Assembly (NCBI GenBank): GCA_041398565.1
Contig: JAWKUN010000004.1
Location: 372,001 to 436,000 of the forward strand
DNA length: 64,000 nt
Origin: DATGPD01 sp041398565
Lineage (GTDB): Bacteria; Planctomycetota; UBA1135; UBA2386
Direction: 5' to 3'
Shown: positions 34,865 through 42,635 of the stretch, one piece after another
Layout: each line of letters starts with the position of its first letter
How positions within the stretch are numbered: position 1 is the stretch's first letter
Made by a program: the position numbers and the translations under genes
The notes under the pieces: model-generated
The model's database searches: none
What the model saw: the letters and a program-made list of their open reading frames with translations, nothing else
What the model was told of the DNA's origin: nothing

Positions 34865-35040
34865 TGGTCCGGGAAAGCTACAAAATGGAGAGGGCGGTTA
34901 GGGAGGGGGAATCTAGTCTCCACCCTGTAGCTGACCCTGGGTGTTCGTTCTTGAAGAAGGCTCTGGCGGCGGCGTCGACGCGCGTCCGAAGGAGCCCGTC
35001 GAGCTGACGCTGGCACGAGCTGGCGAGCCACGCACCTCAC
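34828..35040 (-). ncRNA. Candidate structured leader or small RNA
   Basis: A 16-bp stem, AGCTACAGGGTGGAGA (34932-34917) with TCTCCATTTTGTAGCT (34891-34876), encloses a 25-base C-rich loop and is followed by the intrinsic terminator. Three of the pairs are G-U on the minus strand; on the plus strand the same positions are A.C mismatches, so the minus strand is the RNA-coding strand. The loop contains CCCCCTCCC, complementary to strong Shine-Dalgarno sequences. The 5' end is estimated from the promoter-like sequence at 35045-35080. It may be an operon leader, a trans-acting small RNA, or both. No known family is recognised. Apart from this element, the 343-base gap (34799-35141) holds no gene. 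Confidence 0.6.
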
Positions 35041-35044
35041 GTCA

Positions 35045-35061
35045 GGCCGACAGTGTGCCAG
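35045..35061 (-). promoter_or_regulatory. Candidate sigma-54 promoter
   Basis: On the minus strand CTGGCAC (35061-35055) matches the -24 element; the invariant GG (35059-35058) is followed ten bases later by the invariant GC (35047-35046). The -12 box is CGGC, not TTGC, so it is imperfect. A TTGAAA (35079-35074) just upstream offers an alternative sigma-70-type -35. Transcription would start near 35034 and enter the structured leader. Confidence 0.4.
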
Positions 35062-35141
35062 ATTGTTCACGCCTTTCAACAGGGGGCCCACAGTTTTTTG
35101 GACGGTCGAGCGAAAATCATCACCAGCCGTGGCGACCGGTT

Positions 35142-35597
35142 TCACTTGTGGAACACCGACGGCAACACGGAGCGCAGCCAATCGAGGATGCGGTAGATGT
35201 CGAATTGCGGCCAGTGGTGCTTGGCCAGCACCAGCACCAGGATCACAGTCGCCGTGTACAGGGTGAAGAAGATCACGCGCGAGATCGCGTAGGCCAGGGC
35301 CGTCTTGCCCGCCACGCGCACCGCACGACCGGCCCTGGCCGTCGCCGTCACGCTGGCACGGGCGAACCAGTCGCGCTGTGCACGTAGACCGCGCCCCAGC
35401 AGGTCTTGCTCGTCCACGGGTTCGGCCAGGACGGTGTCGACCACTCGCTGCCAGGGGTAGTCCTGGGAGGCCTCCGCCATCAGCGCGCGGACGCGGTCTT
35501 GGGTCTTCCTCGGGATGGCGTTCGCCATCATGCGCAGCGACACCTCGCCGACCCGCTGCGCGAGGGGCATCGCCGGTTCCGGTTGCGTCGATTCCAC
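35142..35597 (-). CDS. Small protein with C-terminal membrane helix
   Basis: A 151 aa protein of unknown function. The N-terminal 95 residues are soluble (RVRALMAEASQDYPWQRVVDTVLAEP). One hydrophobic helix is near residue 115 (VIFFTLYTATVILVLVLA), and the end is polar (FDIYRILDWLRSVLPSVFHK). The GTG at 35597 is preferred because AAGGG lies 7 bases before it; the ATG at 35570 is the alternative and would shorten it by 9 residues. It lies on the minus strand upstream of the leader RNA of the GGDEF operon, but no terminator is evident between its stop and that RNA. Confidence 0.6.
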   Translation of the reverse strand: MESTQPEPAMPLAQRVGEVSLRMMANAIPRKTQDRVRALMAEASQDYPWQRVVDTVLAEPVDEQDLLGRGLRAQRDWFARASVTATARAGRAVRVAGKTALAYAISRVIFFTLYTATVILVLVLAKHHWPQFDIYRILDWLRSVLPSVFHK

Positions 35598-35801
35598 CCC
35601 CAGACCCTTAGCAGACCCGCGCCGCGATCGTCGAGACGCTGTGCCGATTTCCTGCTGTCCGCGCCACGCTTGCGTTCGACCCGGCCCAACGCCTCTGGCC
35701 CGGATCGTCGAGATCCAGCGCGGCCATCCGAGGCGGCAGGCCGAGGCGACGACACGGGGCAATCCGGCGCAAGCACCTTCGGGCTGCTATCGTCCCACCA
35801 C

Positions 35802-36686
35802 GTGATCTCCGTGCCTGGGTTCACCGACAGCGCCGTCGCCGAACAGTTCGAGGATCTGGCCTCCCGTCTCGACGCTGGCCTCGACGCCGGCGGCCCCGTC
35901 GGCGAGGCGGCCGTGGCGACCCTCCGCCGACACCTGACCTTGCGCGCCTGGGAGTGGTCCACCCTCTCGGCCGCGGAGTCGGCGGGCGCGCTCCCCACCG
36001 TCCTGCGCCACCTCGCCGCCGCGCACCGCGAGCGGAGCGCCCTGCGCCGCGAGGTCGCCGCGGCCCTGGCCTATCCCGCGGTGGTCCTCGCCATGTGCAC
36101 CCTGGTGGCCACCGTGGTTCTGGCGACCGGAGTCGCGCCGCGCGGTTGGCTCGCGCTCACCGGCGGGCTGCTCGCGGCCCTGCTGGCGGGTGCCCTGTGG
36201 CTCGGTTGGCGCCTGCGAGATCCATCACTCGAGGGAGACCGGCTCCCCGTGGTGGGTCGCCTGTCGCGATGTGCCGCGGAGCTGCCGTACCTGGTGGCGC
36301 TGCGCGCCCTCTACGGCGCCGGCGTGCCGTTGCGGCAGGCACATGCCGAGGCGACGCCAGCGGCGGGCGTGCCGTGGGTGCGCGCTCGCCTCCACGTCGC
36401 CGGGACCGAGCTGCGGGCCGGCGGCGACCTCGCCTCGGCGTTGGCCAATTCCAAGGCCCTGACCGCCGAGACCCTGACCCTAGTGCGCAACGGGGAGGCG
36501 GCCGGACAGCTCGAAGACGCGCTGGGTCGCGCAATCACGCGCCGCCGCGAAGAGTACGGCCGGAGCCTCCGCCGCTGGACCAGGCTGCTGGGTTGGGGCG
36601 CCTACGCCTACGCGGCGCTGTCGGTGCTGTGGATCGCGTTGCGCTTCTACGGCTCGTACTTCGCCGCGCTCGGGGGCGGCCGTTGA
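35802..36686 (+). CDS. Type II secretion F-domain (T2SF) membrane protein
   Basis: A 294 aa protein of the GspF/PilC inner-membrane platform type. It has a helical T2SF domain (VLRHLAAAHRERSALRREVAAALAYPAVVLAMC), two membrane segments (about residues 85-105 and 112-132), a second helical segment (LPYLVALRALYGAGVPLRQAH; LVRNGEAAGQLEDAL) and a final membrane helix (WGAYAYAALSVLWIALRFY). Type IV pilus or type II secretion F proteins usually have about 400 aa; no ATPase or pseudopilin is adjacent. The start is uncertain: GTG at 35802 with no clear ribosome-binding site. A sigma/anti-sigma pair follows on the same strand, 136 bases downstream. Confidence 0.78.
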   Translation: MISVPGFTDSAVAEQFEDLASRLDAGLDAGGPVGEAAVATLRRHLTLRAWEWSTLSAAESAGALPTVLRHLAAAHRERSALRREVAAALAYPAVVLAMCTLVATVVLATGVAPRGWLALTGGLLAALLAGALWLGWRLRDPSLEGDRLPVVGRLSRCAAELPYLVALRALYGAGVPLRQAHAEATPAAGVPWVRARLHVAGTELRAGGDLASALANSKALTAETLTLVRNGEAAGQLEDALGRAITRRREEYGRSLRRWTRLLGWGAYAYAALSVLWIALRFYGSYFAALGGGR

Positions 36687-36822
36687 TCGCAGCGACTCGC
36701 CGCCTGGGCGCTGGCCACGGACCTCGCCAACGGCCCGTCTCCCGCCTGCGCCGCCCTCGGCCGCGGCCAGAAATCCGAGATCGAGCCGCTGACGTTGGCG
36801 CCCGCGCGCGCTCCAAAGGTCG

Positions 36823-37485
36823 GTGACTTTGAGCGACCACAGGACGGCACCCGCCTCGAGCCCAGAGGGCCCGAGGTCGCCAGGGCGACCGCGAGCAATC
36901 GCTCCCGAGGAGGCCGGCTTGCTCGGTAGCGACGGCGAACGAGCGGCGCTCGATGCGGCCCAAGCGGGCGATCCGGCGGCCCTGCACGGCCTCTTGCGTC
37001 GGCACGTCGGACCGCTCCTGGCGTTGGCCAGGCGCGTGCTGCGCGGCGACCACCACCGTTCCGAGGACCTGGTCCAGGAGACACTCCTGGCCGCCTGCCG
37101 CAGCCTCGACCGGTTCCGCGGCGAGGCGGCCGTGCGCACCTGGCTCTTCCGCATTCTGATCCGGCTGGCAGCCGATCCCCGCCGGTTCTGCCGCGGCCGG
37201 CTGCCGACCAGCGTCGGGGAGCCCTGCGACGTGCCAGACGCCTTCACTCCGGACCCCCCGCACTCCAGCTTGGCGCGCGAACTGCGCCACCGCCTGGACG
37301 AGGCGCTCGAGCGCCTGCCTGACCGGCAGCGAGCGGCGCTGCACCTGCGCGCCGTCGAGGGGATGGGCTACGGCGCCATCGCCGAGGTCCTCGGCGGCAC
37401 CCCGGGCGCCGCCCGCATGATGGTGCTCGCCGCTCGGCGGAATCTGCGTCAGCGCCTCGGCTCCTACCTCGAGGACCTGCCATGA
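36823..37485 (+). CDS. ECF-type sigma factor
   Basis: A 220 aa group 4 sigma factor. Region 2 spans DHHRSEDLVQETLLAACRSLDRFRGEAAVRTWLFRILIR (residues about 75-120) and region 4 LERLPDRQRAALHLRAVEGMGYGAIAEVLGGTPGAAR (about 162-200), both well conserved. It should recognise a promoter controlled by the downstream anti-sigma factor. The GTG at 36823 follows AAAGG with short spacing; a TTG two codons later is an alternative. Its stop overlaps the start of the anti-sigma gene (ATGA), so they are co-translated. Confidence 0.9.
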   Translation: MTLSDHRTAPASSPEGPRSPGRPRAIAPEEAGLLGSDGERAALDAAQAGDPAALHGLLRRHVGPLLALARRVLRGDHHRSEDLVQETLLAACRSLDRFRGEAAVRTWLFRILIRLAADPRRFCRGRLPTSVGEPCDVPDAFTPDPPHSSLARELRHRLDEALERLPDRQRAALHLRAVEGMGYGAIAEVLGGTPGAARMMVLAARRNLRQRLGSYLEDLP

Positions 37486-39158
37486 GCTGCCTGCGCGAAG
37501 ACGATGTCGTGGCGCGCTTCCTGGACGGCGACGTCGCAGGCGAGGTGGACGCCGAGCTGGAAGGACACCTGCGGTCCTGCCCTGGCTGCCGCAGCGCCCT
37601 GTCGCGCAGCCGCCGCCTCGACGCGGTGATCGCCACCAGCACACAGGTGACCGTGTCCGAACCACTGGCAGACCGACTGCTGGCGACGGCCGTGGCTGCC
37701 GCCATGCCTGTGGCTGCGGCAGTGCACCCATCCGGGGCGTCACGCGGTCGCCGGTTGCCATGGCTGGCCGCTGCGCTCGGCTTCGGGCTCGGACTCCTCG
37801 CCATGCGCCTGGCGCAGCCCGACGCCGACGCGCCCCCCCGGGACCTGGCCCGCGCCAACCCGAACCAGGGCAAACCGCCCCTCGCGGCCCCCACCCCGGG
37901 GACGGCGGTTCTCGAGAACTCGCCCGCCGAGACCACCCCCCTCGACGGCACCGCCCCCGACACCACAGTTCGAGGGACCACAATTGGCGGGACCACAGTT
38001 CGCGGCACCGAAGCTCGCCGGAATGGCACGGGCACCGGTGCGCCGCCCGCGCCGGCAACACCTGACCCGGCAGCACCTGATCCGGTCCGCTGGCCATCCG
38101 ACATGCTGGTGCTGCCTGATCGACGGAGGCCGTCCGGCGTTCCCCAGGCTGCCGCTGCGCCGCGTGCCGACGGCCGGCGCACCATGGAGCGGGCGCTGAG
38201 CCAGCTCGAAGACCCGGATCTGGAGCTCGCCATCTCGATGCAAGCGTCGGTGCGTGCGTGGTCGTTGGGGCTGCCGCCGTTGGACGACCGCACGCGGCGC
38301 GCCAGCGTCGACGCCGTGCGCATCGACGCCGGCCGCGCTCTCTTGCCGGTGGCTGCCGCGGCCACGGTGCTGCCTCTGTGCCGGGCCATCAACCGCCGTG
38401 ACGAAGCCGGCCGCGTGCTGCGCGACGCCGCGGCCGGCGAGCGCGAGTTCCGCGCGCGCCTGCGCACCGCTCTGCACAGCGACGCCGCCGACGAGGTCCG
38501 CGCGGCCGCCACGCGGCTCGGTGACGCCGCGCTCGACCGACGCCTGCTGGCACTCTGCCGGCGCGATGCGACGGGTGCCGACACCCTGGCCGACGCCTGC
38601 TCGGCCGCCGCGCACGGTGTCGACCGTGTCGATTTCCTGCTCGAGCTGTGGGCGCAGGTCGCGCGCGCCGGCGCCGATGCGCCCGGCACCTCCGAGGACG
38701 ACGTGAGGCGAGCCCATCGCTGGTTCGCAGCGTTGCCCGAACCGGCGACCGACAACCTGCTGCAGCATCTGCGGTCGACTCGCAGCGGCGAGGTGCGTCG
38801 TCGCGTGTTCTTGGCGCTCGCGGCGCGGCGCGACGAAGCGGCGCTACCGAGCCTGCTGCAGTGGGTCGAGTCCCCCAACGCCAGCGACGCCAGCCTCGCC
38901 GCGTACGCGCTCGGCTGCTACGACGCGCACTTCGGCGCGCGCCTTCTGGCGAAGGCTCGCGGCGCGCGCCGCCCCGAGCTCCTGTGGACCGCGCTCGCCA
39001 GCCAAGGGCACGAGAGCATGCGCCGCGCGCTGCGCCGCGCCGGCCTGGCGCGGCCCGAACTGGACTTCGTCGGCGTCGGCAACTTCCACCCCGATCAGAT
39101 CGCCGCAGTCGCCTCCCTGCTGCGAGCCTGCGACCCCACCACCCTGAACCAGCCGTGA
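37482..39158 (+). CDS. Zinc-finger anti-sigma factor fused to HEAT-like repeats
   Basis: A 558 aa protein. The N-terminus has the anti-sigma zinc finger HLRSCPGC (His29, Cys33, Cys36; HxxxCxxC). A transmembrane helix (WLAAALGFGLGLLAM, about residues 93-107) follows, then a Pro/Thr-rich linker with a 15-bp coding repeat (TTVRG-TTIGG-TTVRG). The C-terminal 350 residues are HEAT-like helical repeats (RRRVFLALAARRDEAALPSLLQWVE; SLAAYALGCYDAHFGARLLAK), placed outside the cytoplasm. It likely sequesters the ECF sigma factor and senses an extracytoplasmic partner. The ATG at 37482 overlaps the sigma stop. The HEAT fusion is much larger than a usual anti-sigma factor. Confidence 0.85.
   Translation: MSCLREDDVVARFLDGDVAGEVDAELEGHLRSCPGCRSALSRSRRLDAVIATSTQVTVSEPLADRLLATAVAAAMPVAAAVHPSGASRGRRLPWLAAALGFGLGLLAMRLAQPDADAPPRDLARANPNQGKPPLAAPTPGTAVLENSPAETTPLDGTAPDTTVRGTTIGGTTVRGTEARRNGTGTGAPPAPATPDPAAPDPVRWPSDMLVLPDRRRPSGVPQAAAAPRADGRRTMERALSQLEDPDLELAISMQASVRAWSLGLPPLDDRTRRASVDAVRIDAGRALLPVAAAATVLPLCRAINRRDEAGRVLRDAAAGEREFRARLRTALHSDAADEVRAAATRLGDAALDRRLLALCRRDATGADTLADACSAAAHGVDRVDFLLELWAQVARAGADAPGTSEDDVRRAHRWFAALPEPATDNLLQHLRSTRSGEVRRRVFLALAARRDEAALPSLLQWVESPNASDASLAAYALGCYDAHFGARLLAKARGARRPELLWTALASQGHESMRRALRRAGLARPELDFVGVGNFHPDQIAAVASLLRACDPTTLNQP
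37962..38021 (+). repeat. 15-bp tandem repeat inside the anti-sigma gene
   Basis: Four copies of a 15-base unit, the first ACCACAGTTCGAGGG (37962-37976), encode TTVRG, TTIGG, TTVRG and TEARR in the linker between membrane helix and HEAT-like domain. Likely a length-variable tract. Confidence 0.75.
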
Positions 39159-40882
39159 TCCGAGCCCTCTTCGCGTCCGTCATCCTCGCGGTCGTGCTAC
39201 CAGCGCAGCCGCAGAACGGCGACCTGCCGCGCGGTCGCATGGCCCGCGCCATCAAGATCATCCCGGTACCGCACCTGGTGCATCCGATTCCCCGAGCCGG
39301 TCGCATCCCGTTCAGCACCATGATCGACTGCGCGCCGGAGATCGACTTCTCGCACCGCTCCTTCCTGGAGGACAACGAGGACCCGCGTCCCCGCATCGAC
39401 AACCTCACCGACATCCTGCGCGAGATCACTCCGCTCTCCTGGGACGGCGGCGACGTCAGTGCCGACCTCATCGGCGACGCGTTGCTCGTCACCGGCAGTC
39501 CCGACCAGATCCACCTCGTCGAGCAGTCGCTGCAACAGCTCACCGCGGCGCTGGGCGGTCCCTTCACCGTGCGCGCAGCGACGTTCACGCTCGCGGCCGA
39601 AGCCGAGCTGCCCACGAGCGGGGCGCCCTACGGCGAGCTGCGCGCCCGACTCGGCCAGCTCGGCGCGACCTTCCTGTGGGAGTCGACGGCCACCGCCGAG
39701 CCGTCGCAGACCGTCGACCTCGGCTCGCTGGCGACCGTGCCCTACGTATCCGACTGCGACGTCGAGATCGCGCAGAGTTCGACCATGGCCAACCCGATCA
39801 CCGTGCCGATGCACCTGGGCGCGCTCGTGCAGGTGCAGGCGCACCCGCTGGCGGGCAGCAGCGACGCCGTGCTGCTCGTGCAGTACGCGCGCGGTGAGAC
39901 CGCGGCACCGATCCGCGAGATCGTGCTCGGCAAGGACGATGCGCTGCCACGGTTGCAGTCACCGACTGTCGCCGCCGACACCGGCTGCTTCTCGGGACGC
40001 ATCGAGAACGGCGGCGCGCTGGTGTTCCTCGCCGATGGCGAGTGGGGCGGCCACCGCCTCGGCATCCTGGTGGCAGCGGAGCGCGCGGCGGTGCCGGCCG
40101 ACGCCGAGCGCGGCCTGGGTGTGTTCCCACTCGGCGCCTTCTTGTCGGCCGGCCTGCGCCGCGACTTCTACGTGCCCGAGGACTCCGAGTGGCGTGACCT
40201 GTGGACGCCGCCCGTCGTCGTCGAAGAAGACTCCGGCCGAACGCTCTACCCGTCGAGCGAAGAGACCTGGCAGACCCTGTTCCATCGAGCCATCGACGAG
40301 GACGACTGCGCGGTGATGATCTGGAACCACCTCGCGATCGTGCAGGGTCCCGCCGCCGCCAAGCAGACCGTCGCCCGCCTGATCGAGCTCATGCAGGAGC
40401 AGTTCTTGCGCACCGTCGACGTCGAACTGCGCCTGGCCAACGGCGACGGACGCGGGGCGCCGCTGCAGCGCGTGCGCTTCCCGGTGCTGCAGGGCCGACA
40501 CCACTGTGTCGTGCACGGGATCGAGTCGACCGGCATCGCCGATGCCGACGTCGAGGTCGCACAGAAGGCCGGTGTCAGCGACCCCAAAGTCGTCCGCCAC
40601 TTCACCGGTAGCATGTGCGCGGTGCAGGTCTACCCCCTTGCCAACGACCTCGGCGCGGTGCTGCGCTTGCGCATCGTCGACACCGTGCCGACGCGCACCT
40701 ACGTGCCGGAGAACAAGCGCGGCCTGCCTCTCGATCAACCGACCATCACGCGCTCGCGGCACGTGCATCAGGGACGCGTGCCGACCAACGGTCAGCCGAT
40801 CGCCTTCGGCGACGGCCCGGCGGTCATGCTCAACGACCACCGTCAGCGCAGCCAGCCGCAGATCGTCCTGCGCGCACGCTGA
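39155..40882 (+). CDS. Exported protein of unknown function, last gene of the sigma/anti-sigma locus
   Basis: A 575 aa exported protein with a signal peptide (MIRALFASVILAVVLPAQP). Near residue 85-130 it has a short-repeat fold (IDNLTDILREITPLSWDGGDVSADLIGDALLVTG, then QIHLVEQSLQQL) similar to the small domains in secretin and TonB-like N-terminal regions; the rest is beta-rich. It could be an outer-membrane-associated or periplasmic target of the ECF sigma factor. The GTG at 39155 overlaps the stop of the anti-sigma gene (GTGA), so the three genes are translated together. The link to the T2SF protein further upstream is speculative. Confidence 0.72.
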   Translation: MIRALFASVILAVVLPAQPQNGDLPRGRMARAIKIIPVPHLVHPIPRAGRIPFSTMIDCAPEIDFSHRSFLEDNEDPRPRIDNLTDILREITPLSWDGGDVSADLIGDALLVTGSPDQIHLVEQSLQQLTAALGGPFTVRAATFTLAAEAELPTSGAPYGELRARLGQLGATFLWESTATAEPSQTVDLGSLATVPYVSDCDVEIAQSSTMANPITVPMHLGALVQVQAHPLAGSSDAVLLVQYARGETAAPIREIVLGKDDALPRLQSPTVAADTGCFSGRIENGGALVFLADGEWGGHRLGILVAAERAAVPADAERGLGVFPLGAFLSAGLRRDFYVPEDSEWRDLWTPPVVVEEDSGRTLYPSSEETWQTLFHRAIDEDDCAVMIWNHLAIVQGPAAAKQTVARLIELMQEQFLRTVDVELRLANGDGRGAPLQRVRFPVLQGRHHCVVHGIESTGIADADVEVAQKAGVSDPKVVRHFTGSMCAVQVYPLANDLGAVLRLRIVDTVPTRTYVPENKRGLPLDQPTITRSRHVHQGRVPTNGQPIAFGDGPAVMLNDHRQRSQPQIVLRAR

Positions 40883-40993
40883 CGCGCGCTCGGCGCGGGC
40901 ACGCCCCCGCGCCCCACCCTCGGAGCCCACGGAGCTCAGGCCCCGAACGAGGCACCGGCTGCCGCATTCGGCCGCGGTCCCGCGCGGCTTCGG

Positions 40994-41021
40994 TTGCCGC
41001 CCCGGCGGCGACGGCTATAGT
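40994..41021 (+). promoter_or_regulatory. Candidate promoter for rpoN
   Basis: TTGCCG (40994-40999), a 16-base spacer and TATAGT (41016-41021) lie so close to the ATG at 41028 that transcription would begin at or next to the start codon, giving a leaderless mRNA. The efp gene has a similar TTGCCG box. Confidence 0.45.
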
Positions 41022-41027
41022 CCTCGC

Positions 41028-42476
41028 ATGTCTTCGATGCGCCTGGGCCTGACGCAGAGTCTGCGTGCCGAGCAGCGACTCGTGCAGTCGCCGCAGATGA
41101 TCCAGGCGATGCAGATCCTGCAGACTCCTCTGCTCGAGCTGAAGGATCAGGTCGAGCAGGAACTGCAGGAGAACGTGTTCCTGGAGGTGCGCGAAGCGGG
41201 TGGAGACTCCGCCCTCGACGGCGACGGCGCACCCCCGGGACCGGAGGCGCAGCCGAGCCTGGACGAGAAGCTCGAGCGCCAGTTCGCCGCCGAGCTCGAG
41301 CAGCTCGAGAAGCGCACCGAGCGCGTGCCCAACCGGGTCTCCTCGGGAGCCGGCGAGGAGGCATCCGAGCGGTGGATGGAGATGCTGAACAACACGCCGG
41401 ACGCCGGCGAGTCGCTCTCCGACCACCTGCTCGAGCAGGCCCGCCTTCTCGATCCGCGGCCCGAGCTGTACGCGGTGATCGAGCACATCGTGTACTCGCT
41501 CGACGAGAACGGCCGCCTGCACGAGTCGGCCGAGCAGATCGCCCGCGACCTGGTGGTGCCGATCACGCTCGCCGAGGAGGCGTTCGATCTGGTGCGCACG
41601 TTCGATCCGCACGGGGTCGCCGCCAAGGACCTACGCGACTGTCTGCTCATGCAGCTCGACCGGATGAGCTACGTGCGGCCGCTCACCCGCGACCTCGTCG
41701 ACCGCCATCTCGACGACCTGGCGATGAACCGGCTGCCGAAGATCGCCAAGGAGACGGGAGCCACCATCGCCGAGATCCAGGAGAGCTGGGAGTTCATCCG
41801 CTACCAGCTCAACCCGCACCCGGGCGCGGCGTTCAGCCCAAGCAAGAACGCGAGCGTCGTGCCCGACGTCGTCGTCGAAGAAGTGGACGGCGTGTTCGAG
41901 GTGCGCACCGAACGCGGCCAGCTGCCCGAACTCGGCATCTCGTCGGTGTACCGCAACCTGTTGAAGGAGGCGCGGCAGGACCCCAAAGTCTACGAGTACC
42001 TGCGGCGCAAGATCGACGCCGCCAAGTGGTTCATCGAGGCCATCCACCAGCGCCAGAACACCATCCACCGCATCGCCAGCGACATCGTGCGTCGCCAGGA
42101 GGGCTTCCTGCGCCACGGCGTGCGCGCCCTGCAGCCGCTCAAGATGCAAGAGGTCGCCGACGTGGTGGGCGTGCATATCTCGACGGTGAGCCGCGCCATC
42201 TCCGGCAAGTACATCGAGACACCGCAGGGCATCTTCGACCTCAAGCGCTTCTTCTCCGGCGGCACCGTCACCGACAGCGGCGACATGATGAGCCAGCAAG
42301 CCGTCAAGGACAGGCTGCGCGAGATCGTCGAGAAGGAAGACAAGTCGAATCCCTGGTCGGACGACCAGTTGGTGGAAGAACTGGGCAAGCGCGGCATCCA
42401 CATCGCCCGTCGCACGGTGACCAAGTACCGCAAGGCCCTCGGCCTCGAGTCGTCGAGCCGGCGCAAGGTGTTCTGA
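41028..42476 (+). CDS. rpoN: RNA polymerase sigma-54 factor
   Basis: Recruits RNA polymerase to -24/-12 promoters that need an AAA+ activator. The 482 aa protein starts with region I (LGLTQSLRAEQRLVQSPQMIQAMQIL), then the acidic linker, then the core-binding and DNA-binding regions (SLDENGRLHESAEQIARDL; LKMQEVADVVGVHISTVSRAISGKY). It ends with the RpoN box ARRTVTKYRKAL. The ATG at 41028 has no ribosome-binding site and lies right after a TATAGT box, suggesting a leaderless transcript. The activator at 32829-34172 is the only bEBP in the window. Confidence 0.97.
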   Translation: MSSMRLGLTQSLRAEQRLVQSPQMIQAMQILQTPLLELKDQVEQELQENVFLEVREAGGDSALDGDGAPPGPEAQPSLDEKLERQFAAELEQLEKRTERVPNRVSSGAGEEASERWMEMLNNTPDAGESLSDHLLEQARLLDPRPELYAVIEHIVYSLDENGRLHESAEQIARDLVVPITLAEEAFDLVRTFDPHGVAAKDLRDCLLMQLDRMSYVRPLTRDLVDRHLDDLAMNRLPKIAKETGATIAEIQESWEFIRYQLNPHPGAAFSPSKNASVVPDVVVEEVDGVFEVRTERGQLPELGISSVYRNLLKEARQDPKVYEYLRRKIDAAKWFIEAIHQRQNTIHRIASDIVRRQEGFLRHGVRALQPLKMQEVADVVGVHISTVSRAISGKYIETPQGIFDLKRFFSGGTVTDSGDMMSQQAVKDRLREIVEKEDKSNPWSDDQLVEELGKRGIHIARRTVTKYRKALGLESSSRRKVF

Positions 42477-42530
42477 GGAGGCCGAAGGAGCAGCGGTCCT
42501 GATCGACGTCGTCAGCCCCGAATCACGGGG

Positions 42531-42560
42531 TTGCCGCCGTCCGCCTCGCCCGCCTATCAT
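42531..42560 (+). promoter_or_regulatory. Candidate promoter for efp
   Basis: TTGCCG (42531-42536), an 18-base spacer and TATCAT (42555-42560) would give a leader of about 69 bases before the efp ATG at 42636. No Shine-Dalgarno sequence follows. Confidence 0.4.
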
Positions 42561-42635
42561 CCTCGCCCGCGCGGGCGCCGCGCCGCGCGCCTCGACGACT
42601 TCCGCACCCAACCCGAGCCCGATCCTCCGAGCCCC

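Noticed and set aside
34828..35040. c-di-GMP riboswitch, 6S RNA or SRP RNA before the GGDEF gene
   Set aside because: The conserved cores of those families are not visible, only the hairpin and terminator. A 6S-type RNA cannot be fully excluded without a covariance search.
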